In this document: positions 25,027 through 32,348 of the stretch, piece by piece
How the letters are laid out: every line of letters begins with the position of its first letter
How positions within the stretch are numbered: the stretch's first letter is position 1
NCBI RefSeq assembly: GCF_024298905.1
Contig: NZ_CP101154.1
Span: 3,622,932 to 3,686,931 of the forward strand
Source: Natronomonas marina
GTDB taxonomy: Archaea > Halobacteriota > Halobacteria > Halobacteriales > Haloarculaceae
Length of the DNA stretch: 64,000 nt
Reading direction: 5' to 3'
Made by a program: the position numbers and the translations under genes
The notes under the pieces: generated by a model
What the model was told of the DNA's origin: nothing
Seen by the model: the letters and a program-made list of their open reading frames with translations, nothing else
Databases searched by the model: none

Positions 25027-26598
25027 TCACGGTTCCGTCCTCCCCGTCGGCCCGAACCGCTCCTCGACGGCGGCCCGGTCGACCGTTCCGGGACCGTTCG
25101 TCGGCAACTCCTCGACCACCTCGAGTGCGGTAGGCACCGCGTACTCGGCGACGCGGGTGGCGAGGAACGACGCCAGTTCCGCGAGCGTCAGCGACGCCTC
25201 GCCGACGACGACGGCGTGGCCGACCGCGCCCAGTCGCTCGTCGGGGACGCCGAAGACGACCGCCTCCTCGACGGCCGGGTGGTCGGCGATGGCGGTCTCG
25301 ACCCGCCGGGGGTAGACGTTCTCGCCGTCGGTGACGAACATGTCGTCGGTCCGGCCCTCGACGTGGAGGTAGCCGTCGGCGTCGACCCGCGCGAGGTCCC
25401 CCGTCGAGACCCAGGCGCCGAAGGTGTCCTCGTCGGGCGACCCCCAGTAGCCGGCGGCGGCGGCCGGTCCCGCCAGTTCGAGTTCGCCCACCTCGCCGGG
25501 ACCGAGCGGCTCGCCGTCCCCGTCGACGACCCGGGCGTCGACGCACATCGCGGGTACGCCGACGCTCTCGGCCTTCTCGGCCGGGGCGTCGGTCGGCATC
25601 ACGAAGTCGTTCGGCCCGCACTCGGTGAGCCCGTACCCCTGCGAGAAGTCGACGCCCCGGTCCCGCCAGGCCTCGATGGTCGGCAGCCGGCAGGGACCGC
25701 CGCCACTCTTGACGAACCGGAGCGTCGAGAGGTCCGTCTCGTTCCACTCGTCGTGGCGGGCCATCGCGCCCAGCGTCGTCGGCGTCCCGACCAGCACCGT
25801 CGACGGCTCCCGCTCGACGTCGTCGAGGGCGGCGGCCGGGCCGACCTCCCGCCGCAACAGCACCGTCGCCCCCATCTGGAAGAAGGGCAGCGTCAGGACG
25901 TTCCAGCCGCCGGTGTGGAACATCGGGAACACGATAGGCGTCACGTCGTCGGGGCGGATGCCCCACGAGACGACGGTGTTGTAGGCGTTCCAGTGTATCG
26001 AGCCGTGGTCCAGCACCGTCTCCTTCGGCGTGCCCGTCGACCCGCCCGTGTGCAACAGCAGGTGCGGGTCCGAGAGGGCGGCCTCGACGGTCTCGACGTC
26101 GGTCCCGTGGTCGGCGGCGGAAAGCGGGTCGTAGCGGTGGTCGCGGTCGGTCGGCAGCGACCGGACGACCGGGTCGGCGTCGGTCCGCCGGAGGGCGTCG
26201 ATGAGGTCGGTCTCGAACGGCGTCTCGACGACGACGACGGCAGGGTCGACGTCGCCGAAGACGGCGGCCAACTCGCGCTCGGCCAGCCGGTGGGACAGCG
26301 GCGCCAGGAGCGCCCCCGTCTTGGCGGTCCCGAAGAACAGGTCGACCAGCTCGATTCGGTTCCGCGACAGCACCGCCACCCGGTCGCCGGTCTCGACGCC
26401 CAGCGAGCGGAGCGCGCGGGCCGTGCGGCTGGCGCGGTCGTCGACGTCCGCGTAGGTGTAGGTCGCCCCCTGGGCCGGCTCCTTCACCGCGATTCGGTCG
26501 GGCGACAGCGCCGCCCGCCGGCCGCTGGGGTCGCCGACCCACTCGTAGGCCCGGTCGCCGTGATCGTGGGGGACCGCCCGCCCGCCCGGTTCAGACAT
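25027..26598 (-). CDS. AMP-binding acyl-CoA synthetase lacking the A10 lysine
   Basis: 523 residues. ANL-superfamily motifs: HTGGSTGTPK (phosphate loop), YGLTECGP, STGDLARVD and GRTDDMFVTDGENVYPRR. At the A10 motif, where the catalytic lysine is normally found (P-x-x-x-x-G-K-h-x-R), the sequence is LPTNGPGTVDRAAV with T505 in place of Lys. That lysine orients substrates for acyl-adenylate formation, so the protein may be weak in that half-reaction, use another residue, or be specialised. It presumably activates a carboxylic acid to a CoA thioester. The ATG at 26598 is preceded by the 28-codon ORF and operator copy 3, divergent from the SDR. Confidence 0.87.
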   Translation of the reverse strand: MSEPGGRAVPHDHGDRAYEWVGDPSGRRAALSPDRIAVKEPAQGATYTYADVDDRASRTARALRSLGVETGDRVAVLSRNRIELVDLFFGTAKTGALLAPLSHRLAERELAAVFGDVDPAVVVVETPFETDLIDALRRTDADPVVRSLPTDRDHRYDPLSAADHGTDVETVEAALSDPHLLLHTGGSTGTPKETVLDHGSIHWNAYNTVVSWGIRPDDVTPIVFPMFHTGGWNVLTLPFFQMGATVLLRREVGPAAALDDVEREPSTVLVGTPTTLGAMARHDEWNETDLSTLRFVKSGGGPCRLPTIEAWRDRGVDFSQGYGLTECGPNDFVMPTDAPAEKAESVGVPAMCVDARVVDGDGEPLGPGEVGELELAGPAAAAGYWGSPDEDTFGAWVSTGDLARVDADGYLHVEGRTDDMFVTDGENVYPRRVETAIADHPAVEEAVVFGVPDERLGAVGHAVVVGEASLTLAELASFLATRVAEYAVPTALEVVEELPTNGPGTVDRAAVEERFGPTGRTEP

Positions 26599-26677
26599 GC
26601 CGGCCCGCCGGTCGTCTCGGCCGCCCCCCGCCGTTCCGTGGCACAGTTCCCGATACACCGGTCTCCTCGCGTCTCAT
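26591..26677 (-). CDS. 28-codon leader ORF upstream of the acyl-CoA synthetase
   Basis: ATG at 26677, exactly 37 nt from operator copy 3 and about 27 nt after a TATA-like gtttgatg. It ends with TGA at 26593-26591, just inside the synthetase start (ATGTCTGA). A GGAGGT stretch stands just upstream of the ATG, so it could be read with a Shine-Dalgarno sequence if transcription starts earlier. Product MRREETGVSGTVPRN... then GGGRPRRPAGRHV. Same length as the ORF before the esterase. Confidence 0.5.
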   Translation of the reverse strand: MRREETGVSGTVPRNGGGRPRRPAGRHV

Positions 26678-26713
26678 GTCCACCTCCTTTCGGCCATCGG
26701 GCATCAAACGCCG

Positions 26714-26729
26714 GATTCACATATCAACC
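26714..26729 (-). promoter_or_regulatory. cluster operator copy 3 (acyl-CoA synthetase promoter)
   Basis: GATTCACATATCAACC, 14 of 16 identical to copy 1. Proximal edge 37 nt from the ATG at 26677. It faces leftwards and lies 41 nt from copy 4, which serves the divergent SDR gene. Confidence 0.7.
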
Positions 26730-26769
26730 CCCGGTTCTCGGCGGCGGGTTCTCGCCCCCGACGGTCGGT

Positions 26770-26785
26770 GGTTCGCATGTCAACC
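26770..26785 (+). promoter_or_regulatory. cluster operator copy 4 (SDR promoter)
   Basis: GGTTCGCATGTCAACC, 15 of 16 identical to copy 1. Proximal edge 37 nt from the SDR ATG at 26822, with a poor TATA-like catacc near 26792-26797. Same spacing as the three minus-strand copies, now in the opposite transcription direction. Confidence 0.7.
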
Positions 26786-26821
26786 CCGGAAGCCATACCG
26801 CTCGGCGTTCCACACCGTGGT

Positions 26822-27697
26822 ATGAGTTCGGAACCGGACGCGAGCGACGGCGAGCTTTCGCCGCCGCCGATCACCGAAGAGCGGGTGCTGACGCTCGACG
26901 ACGAGCGATTCACGACCGACAACGTCGCCGTGGTGACCGGCGCGGCGTCGGGTATCGGGCGGGCGACGGCCATCGCGCTGGCGGTCAACGGTCTCACCGT
27001 CGTCGGCCTCGACGTCGACGAGGCGGGTCTGGACGGGACCGTCGAGCGGGTCGAGGAACTCGACGCCGACGGCCGGGCGGTCGCCGCGGCCGCGGACCTG
27101 ACCGACGACGGAGAGACCGAGGCGGCAATCGAGGCCGCGAGCGAGGAAGGGCAGATCCGCTATCTGGCCAACATCGCCGGGATGCAGCACATCGCCTCCC
27201 TCGCCGAGTTCCCGATGGACGTCTACGACACCATGAGCGGCGTCATGCTGCGTGCGCCGTTCCTGCTCTCGAAACTCGTGATGCCGCACGTCCGGGCGAC
27301 CGAGGACGGCGTCGGCGCCATCGGCAACATGTCGTCGGTCCACGGCCACTACGCCACGCGGGACAAGCCGGCCTACATCACCGCGAAGCACGGCCTCAAC
27401 GGACTGACGCGGGCCATCGCCGCGGAGGGCGACGGGACGCTGCGCGGCTTCTCGATCAGCGCCGGCTACGTGCTGACGCCGCTGATGGCCGACCAGATAG
27501 CCGACACCGCCGAGGAGCGCGGTATCACCGAAGACGAGGTCGTCGAGGACGTCATGCTAGGGCAGGCCCGCACGAAGGAACTGATGATGCCCGTCGAGGT
27601 GGCCAACCTCTTCGTGTTCGGCTTCTCCTCGCACGCCAGACACCTCAACGGCGGCGACCTGCTGTTCGACGGCGGCTACACCAAGACCTACGAGTAG
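26822..27697 (+). CDS. short-chain dehydrogenase resembling D-3-hydroxybutyrate dehydrogenase
   Basis: 291 residues. TGAASGIG at 39-46 binds NAD(P); NIAGMQHIASLAEFP, SSVHGHYA and AYITAKHG hold the catalytic Ser, Tyr and Lys; GYVLTPLMADQI plus ARTKEL follow. The pattern (AG-QH, GYVLTPL, EERGITEDEV, TK) is that of bacterial 3-hydroxybutyrate dehydrogenases (BdhA), and an extra 33-residue N-terminal segment is present. Likely oxidises 3-hydroxybutyrate or a similar hydroxy acid to the ketone. The usual CPG before GYV is replaced by ISAG. Divergent from the acyl-CoA synthetase and sharing its regulatory region; the ATG is fixed by the 37-nt spacing to operator copy 4. Confidence 0.85.
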   Translation: MSSEPDASDGELSPPPITEERVLTLDDERFTTDNVAVVTGAASGIGRATAIALAVNGLTVVGLDVDEAGLDGTVERVEELDADGRAVAAAADLTDDGETEAAIEAASEEGQIRYLANIAGMQHIASLAEFPMDVYDTMSGVMLRAPFLLSKLVMPHVRATEDGVGAIGNMSSVHGHYATRDKPAYITAKHGLNGLTRAIAAEGDGTLRGFSISAGYVLTPLMADQIADTAEERGITEDEVVEDVMLGQARTKELMMPVEVANLFVFGFSSHARHLNGGDLLFDGGYTKTYE

Positions 27698-27756
27698 CGT
27701 CGGAGGTCCACGCCGCCGACGCCAACGGCTTTGTGCCGGCGGCCCCTCCTCGTACT

Positions 27757-28254
27757 ATGCCCACGAAGGCCGTCGACTTCTCGCTGCCGAACGTCGCCGC
27801 CGGGCCGGACCCGTACACGCTCGCCGAGCGCCCCGACGACGTGGCGTTCGTCGTCCTGTACCTCCAGCGGGACTACCACTGTACGAACTGCCGAAAGCAG
27901 GTGCAGGCGCTGGCCGACCACGTCGAGGCGTTCCGCGAGCGGGCCGCCGAGGTGGTCTCGGTGCTCCCCGAACCCGTCGAGCAGGCGGCCGAGTGGCAGG
28001 AGCAGTACGACCTGCCGTACCCACTTCTCGCCGATCCCGAGGCGGAAGTCGGCGACGCCTACGACCAGCCGGTCCGGTTCGGCCTGCTGGGGAAACTGAG
28101 CGACTTCTTCGGCCGGATGCCGGAGGTGGTCGTCGTCGACCGTCGGGGTGAGGTGCCCGAAATCGCCTGGAGCTACGCGGGACGCTCGACGTTCGACCGA
28201 CCGGAGGTCGAGGAGGTGCTCGCGGCGCTGGACGAGTTGCGGGCGGGCAACTGA
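27757..28254 (+). CDS. AhpC/TSA-type redoxin
   Basis: 165 residues, thioredoxin fold. FVVLYLQRDYHCTNCRKQVQAL carries a CxxC at about residues 46-49 in the peroxiredoxin/redoxin active-site position; PYPLLADPEAEVGDAY and EVVVVDRRGEVP are the following conserved parts. It probably reduces peroxides or protein disulfides in the cytoplasm. Begins 59 nt after the SDR; no operator dyad in between, so membership of the regulon is unclear. Confidence 0.82.
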   Translation: MPTKAVDFSLPNVAAGPDPYTLAERPDDVAFVVLYLQRDYHCTNCRKQVQALADHVEAFRERAAEVVSVLPEPVEQAAEWQEQYDLPYPLLADPEAEVGDAYDQPVRFGLLGKLSDFFGRMPEVVVVDRRGEVPEIAWSYAGRSTFDRPEVEEVLAALDELRAGN

Positions 28255-28359
28255 GCGCGAGCGCCGGCGACGACGGCCGTCGGGAGGACCCGCAACCGGC
28301 GGCGTCGACGGCAGCCGCCGACCACCGAAGCTAACTACCGCCTGCGCGATGTGGTCCGC

Positions 28360-30138
28360 ATGGAACTGGAGGCCTACTGGGGGGTCGGGCCGAAGACAAA
28401 GGCGACGCTGGAGTCGGCCATCGGCCGGGAGGCCGCCGTCGACGCCATCGAGACGGGCGACGTCTGGACGCTCGTCGACGCGGGCGTCGACCGCCACCGA
28501 GCGACGCGCATCCTCCGCCGGGCACGCAGCGCCGACGGCATGGACCTGCTGGCGACCCGCGACGCCAGGGCCGTCTACAAGGAACTCATCGAACTGGCGG
28601 CCGGCTACGCCGTCAACGACGACGCCGCCGGCCGCATCCGGACGCTGACGCCGCTGACCGACGGCGACGAAATCGAAAGGCGCCTCGATGCCGTCGAGAC
28701 TGCCGCCGAGACGTGGGCCGCCCTGGACGAGTCGACCCGAGAGGCGGTCCTCGCGGCCTTCGAGGAACACGACCCCGCCGAGGGCGGCCGGCTCGCGGCG
28801 GTGCGGGCCGTCGTCGCCCTCGACGAATCGGGCGCGTCGGGTCCGGCCTTCGAGCCGATCGTCGACCTCGACGCCGACCGGCTGGCCGACGCCGCGACGG
28901 CGCTGGCGGCGCTGGAGGACGGTCGCCTCGGCAGCGGCGCCGACGACGAACTCGACCGCCTCCGGGCGGCCCGCGAGGCCGTCGACACGATGGCTGCCAG
29001 CGCCCCGTCGCTGGTCGAGGAGTTGCGCTCGGAGGGCGTCCGCGACACAGCAGGCTTCCGGGAGGGACTGGTCGAGCACCTCCGCACCGAGACGGCGGTC
29101 GACCCCGCCCGGGCCCGCGAGGCGATGGCGACCGAGGCCGCCGACGCGACGGCCTTCGTTACCGAGACGCTCCGGGCGCTCCGGGCGGACCTCGACGCGG
29201 CCGTCGAGGAGCGGGCCGCGACGGTCCGGGAGGACCTGGAGGCCGACATCGAGGCCGCCGGCGAGGACGTCGACCGGGCCCGGCGTGCGGTCGCCCGCGT
29301 CGGCCGAGACCTTTCGCTGGCCCGCTTCGTCGAGGCGTTCGACCTCGTCCGGCCGGGACGGGCAGACGGCGATCCGGGGACGCTCGCCGTCGCGGGCGCA
29401 CGAAACCTCACGCTCTCGGCGGCCGGCGAGTCCGTCCAGCCGGTGACCTACGCCCTGGGCGACCACGAGTTCGGGGCGCCGGACGGCCAGCAGGTCGACC
29501 CGCCGAGCGGCCAGCAGGTGTCGGTGCTGACCGGCGCCAACAGCGGCGGCAAGACGACGCTGCTGGAGACGCTGTGCCAGGTCGAGATCCTCGCCCACAT
29601 GGGGCTACCCGTCCCGGCGGAGTGGGCGACCGTCTCGGCCTGTGACCGCATCGTCTTCCACCGGCGACACGCCAGTTTCAACGCCGGCGTCCTCGAGTCG
29701 ACGCTGCAGTCGGTCGTCCCGCCGTTGGTCTCCGGCGACCGGACGCTCATGCTCGTCGACGAGTTCGAGGCCATCACCGAACCCGGCCGCGCCGCCGACC
29801 TGCTATACGGCCTGGTGAACCTGACCGTCGAGGAGGGCGCCCTCGGGACGTTCGTGACCCACCTGGCGGACGACCTCGAACCGCTGCCGGAGACGGCCCG
29901 CACCGACGGCATCTTCGCGGAGGGGCTGACCGACGACCTGGAACTGGAGGTCGACTACCAGCCACGGTTCGGCGAGGTGGGCCGCTCGACGCCGGAGTTC
30001 ATCGTCTCCCGACTGGTCGCAAACGCCGACGACCGGAGCGAGGCGGCCGGGTTCCGGACGCTCGCACGGTCGGTCGACACCGACGTCGTCCAGCGAACCC
30101 TCTCGGCGGTCGAGTGGGGGGACACGGAGGGCGAGTGA
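28360..30138 (+). CDS. MutS-like ATPase (archaeal MutS-related family) with N-terminal HhH region
   Basis: 592 residues. The first 60 residues (WGVGPKTKATLESAIG, LVDAGVDRHRATRILRR) look like helix-hairpin-helix DNA-binding motifs, followed by a long helical region (about 120-330). The C-terminal MutS ATPase has Walker A GANSGGKTT near 392-400, Walker B TLMLVDEFEA and FVTHLADDL. The mismatch-recognition domain of MutS1 is missing, so this is closer to MutS-related proteins that act on recombination intermediates. An alternative GTG lies at 28351; the ATG has a taactac element about 27 nt upstream. Confidence 0.8.
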   Translation: MELEAYWGVGPKTKATLESAIGREAAVDAIETGDVWTLVDAGVDRHRATRILRRARSADGMDLLATRDARAVYKELIELAAGYAVNDDAAGRIRTLTPLTDGDEIERRLDAVETAAETWAALDESTREAVLAAFEEHDPAEGGRLAAVRAVVALDESGASGPAFEPIVDLDADRLADAATALAALEDGRLGSGADDELDRLRAAREAVDTMAASAPSLVEELRSEGVRDTAGFREGLVEHLRTETAVDPARAREAMATEAADATAFVTETLRALRADLDAAVEERAATVREDLEADIEAAGEDVDRARRAVARVGRDLSLARFVEAFDLVRPGRADGDPGTLAVAGARNLTLSAAGESVQPVTYALGDHEFGAPDGQQVDPPSGQQVSVLTGANSGGKTTLLETLCQVEILAHMGLPVPAEWATVSACDRIVFHRRHASFNAGVLESTLQSVVPPLVSGDRTLMLVDEFEAITEPGRAADLLYGLVNLTVEEGALGTFVTHLADDLEPLPETARTDGIFAEGLTDDLELEVDYQPRFGEVGRSTPEFIVSRLVANADDRSEAAGFRTLARSVDTDVVQRTLSAVEWGDTEGE

Positions 30139-30189
30139 GACGGGCGGCGCCGGGGCCGTGCCCGCGAGGATTCCCCCGAGAGACGAGCC

Positions 30190-30217
30190 GACAGCCGCCC
30201 GTGGCCCGGCGGCTGTC
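30190..30217 (+). terminator. perfect hairpin after the MutS-like gene
   Basis: GACAGCCGCC and GGCGGCTGTC form a perfect 10-bp stem with an 8-nt loop, 52 nt after the stop. There is no T-tract directly after it, so it may be a processing or stability hairpin rather than a true terminator. Confidence 0.4.
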
Positions 30218-30232
30218 GACCCGGGGCGACGA

Positions 30233-30261
30233 ATTAGATGTGTCTAATCTATAGTTTAGAC
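30233..30261. promoter_or_regulatory. two overlapping palindromes, probable metalloregulator operator
   Basis: ATTAGATGTGTCTAAT (30233-30248; arms ATTAGA/TCTAAT) overlaps GTCTAATCTATAGTTTAGAC (30242-30261; symmetric at 18 of 20 positions). The TTAGAC/GTCTAA half-sites resemble DtxR/MntR-family operators. Upstream of a ttattac TATA element (30270-30276) and the metal transporter operon, in a 273-nt gap otherwise holding a hairpin and a 35-codon ORF. Confidence 0.6.
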
Positions 30262-30307
30262 CAGAACTGTTATTACTTTGTGCGGGTCACTATCCGGGTA
30301 AGAACGT

Positions 30308-30415
30308 ATGTTTGTCGAGCGGCCCGGGTCACCGAAACGGACCCAGCGACGAGGACGCGACGGAGAGACCGCACCCGGCGGAGTGTGGGGACGCGACGGA
30401 GGGACGGACGCGTGA
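30308..30415 (+). CDS. 35-codon leader ORF upstream of the metal-binding protein gene
   Basis: ATG at 30308, some 33 nt after the centre of the TATA element, with TGA at 30413-30415 overlapping the GTG start of the next gene (GTGA). Product begins MFVERPGSPKRTQRR and is Arg/Gly-rich. It would couple ribosome passage to initiation at the unfavourable GTG. Third leader ORF of this kind in the window. Confidence 0.45.
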   Translation: MFVERPGSPKRTQRRGRDGETAPGGVWGRDGGTDA

Positions 30416-31479
30416 CGGCGCCGGATCGGGGACCGATAACGCGACGGGAGGCCCTCCGCGTCGGCGGTGCGGCCGCCCTGGCCGGCGCGGCCGGCTGTAC
30501 CGCCCTGCCGAGCGCGCCGGTGCAGTCGGGCGACGACGAGGGCGGCGGTCCCGTCGCCGTCGCCTCCTTCTTCAGCTTCTTCGACTTCGGCCGAAAGATC
30601 GCCGACGGCACCCCGTTGACGGTGGAGAACCTGGTACCGACGGGCTTCCACGGCCACGGGTGGGATCCGAACGCGCGGATCACCCAGCGCATCATCGAGG
30701 CGGACGCGTTCGTCCACGTCGGGGAGGACTTCCAGCCGTGGGCCGACCGCGCCATCGAGACCATCGAGGGCGACGACGTCGACACCGCGCTCGTCAACGT
30801 CCGGGAGGGAATCGACCTGGTCGACCTCGCGGCGACGCTGGACCGCGACGAGGAGGGCGTCGGCGAACAGCGCGGCAAGGACCCCCACTTCTGGCTGGAC
30901 CCCCGGCGTGCCAGGCGGTCCGTGGACAACATCGCCGAGGGGTTCGCCGACATCGTCCCCGAGCACGCCGACGCGTTCCGCGACAACGCCGAGACCTACA
31001 AGACCGACGTCCTCGACCGCATCGACGCCGACTACGCCGCCATGTTCGACCGCGCAGACCGAGACATCGTCCAGCTTGCGGCCCACAACGCCTTCCAGTA
31101 CATCGGGGTCCGCTACGGCGTCCGGATGCGACCGCTGGTGACGAACCTCGCCGCCAGCGGGGACGTCAAACCGGCGGACATCCGGGAGGCTGCCCGCGTC
31201 ATCCGGGACAACGACATCCGCTACATCGCAAACGGCGTCTTCGAGAAACAGGACCCCGCCCAGACGCTCGTCCGCGAGACCGGCGTGGAGGCGTACTTCC
31301 CCGTGACACCGTACGCCGGCGTTCGGGAGGAGTGGGTCGCGGAGAACTGGGGCTACGAGGAGATCGCCTACAACATCAACATGCCCACCTTCGAAATCGT
31401 GCTCGGCAACGAGACGCCCGAGGCGGCCGCTCCCTCGCCGGAGTGGCTCGAACAGTGGCGGAACTTCGATTCGATATGA
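30412..31479 (+). CDS. metal (Zn/Mn-type) ABC transporter substrate-binding lipoprotein
   Basis: 355 residues. The Tat-lipoprotein signal (ITRREALRVGG, then GAAGC) directly follows the GTG at 30412, which is why I reject the frame's ATG at 30238. Cluster A-I (ZnuA/TroA) fold: histidines in TGFHGHGWDPN, KDPHFWLDP and LAAHNAFQYIG are the likely metal ligands. The usual long His-rich loop of ZnuA is absent, so Zn versus Mn cannot be decided. The stop overlaps the ATPase start (ATGA). Confidence 0.87.
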   Translation: MTAPDRGPITRREALRVGGAAALAGAAGCTALPSAPVQSGDDEGGGPVAVASFFSFFDFGRKIADGTPLTVENLVPTGFHGHGWDPNARITQRIIEADAFVHVGEDFQPWADRAIETIEGDDVDTALVNVREGIDLVDLAATLDRDEEGVGEQRGKDPHFWLDPRRARRSVDNIAEGFADIVPEHADAFRDNAETYKTDVLDRIDADYAAMFDRADRDIVQLAAHNAFQYIGVRYGVRMRPLVTNLAASGDVKPADIREAARVIRDNDIRYIANGVFEKQDPAQTLVRETGVEAYFPVTPYAGVREEWVAENWGYEEIAYNINMPTFEIVLGNETPEAAAPSPEWLEQWRNFDSI

Positions 31480-32348
31480 GCAGCCAGGACACGGGGACGG
31501 CGACGACCGACGAGGCGGCCAGCGGCCGCACCGACGAGAGGCTCGACGCCGCCGACACCGACGCCGACACCGACGCCGCGACCGATACCGACCGCCCCGG
31601 GACGCCGAGCGACCCGGTCGTCGACCTCGCGGACGTGACGTTCGGCTACACCGCGACCCCGGTCGTCGAGGACGTCTCGCTGACGGTCGACCGGGGCGAG
31701 TACGTCGCCATCGTGGGGCCGAACGGCTCCGGGAAGTCGACGCTCATGCAACTGATGCTCGGGCTGCTCGAGCCCGACCGCGGGTCGGCCCGGCTGTTCG
31801 GCGAGCGAGCCGACCGGTTCGACGACGGCGAACGGCTCGGCTACGTCGCCCAGACCGCCAACGCCGCCAAGGAGATGCCCATCACCGTCCGCGAGGTCGT
31901 GAAGATGGGTCGGTTCCCGCACGTCGGGTTCGGCCTGCTCTCGGGGGAGGACTGGGCCATCGTCGACGACGCCCTCGAGACGGTCGGGATGAGCGCCTTC
32001 GCCGACCGCCGCATCACGGAGCTGTCGGGCGGCCAGCGCCAGCGGGCGTTCATCGCCCGCGCCCTGGCGAGCGAGGCGGACCTGCTCGTCCTCGACGAGC
32101 CGACCGTCGGCGTCGACGCGGAGTCGGTCACCGCCTTCTACGACCTCCTGGCGTCGCTGAACGCCGAGGACATCACCGTCCTCCTCATCGAGCACGACCT
32201 CGGCGCGGTGGTCGAGCACGCCGACCGCGTGGTCTGTCTCAACCGCGAGGTCTACTTCGACGGTCCCACCGACGAGTTCGTCGACAGCGACGCCCTCGCG
32301 CGGGCGTTCGGTACCGAGGCCCGGTTCCTCTCGGAGGTGAACCGATGA
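31476..32348 (+). CDS. metal ABC transporter ATP-binding protein
   Basis: 290 residues. An acidic, Asp/Thr-rich N-terminal extension (1 to about 48) precedes the ABC domain: Walker A GPNGSGKST at 81-89, LSGGQRQR, LLVLDEPTVGVD, then the H-loop LIEHDLG. Matches the ZnuC/MntB-type ATPases. Overlaps both neighbours by 4 nt. Confidence 0.9.
   Translation: MSSQDTGTATTDEAASGRTDERLDAADTDADTDAATDTDRPGTPSDPVVDLADVTFGYTATPVVEDVSLTVDRGEYVAIVGPNGSGKSTLMQLMLGLLEPDRGSARLFGERADRFDDGERLGYVAQTANAAKEMPITVREVVKMGRFPHVGFGLLSGEDWAIVDDALETVGMSAFADRRITELSGGQRQRAFIARALASEADLLVLDEPTVGVDAESVTAFYDLLASLNAEDITVLLIEHDLGAVVEHADRVVCLNREVYFDGPTDEFVDSDALARAFGTEARFLSEVNR

Noticed and set aside
30238-30411. Metal-binding protein starting at ATG 30238
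   Set aside because: That ATG lies inside the operator palindromes upstream of the TATA box, and the Tat-lipoprotein signal starts only after GTG 30412.
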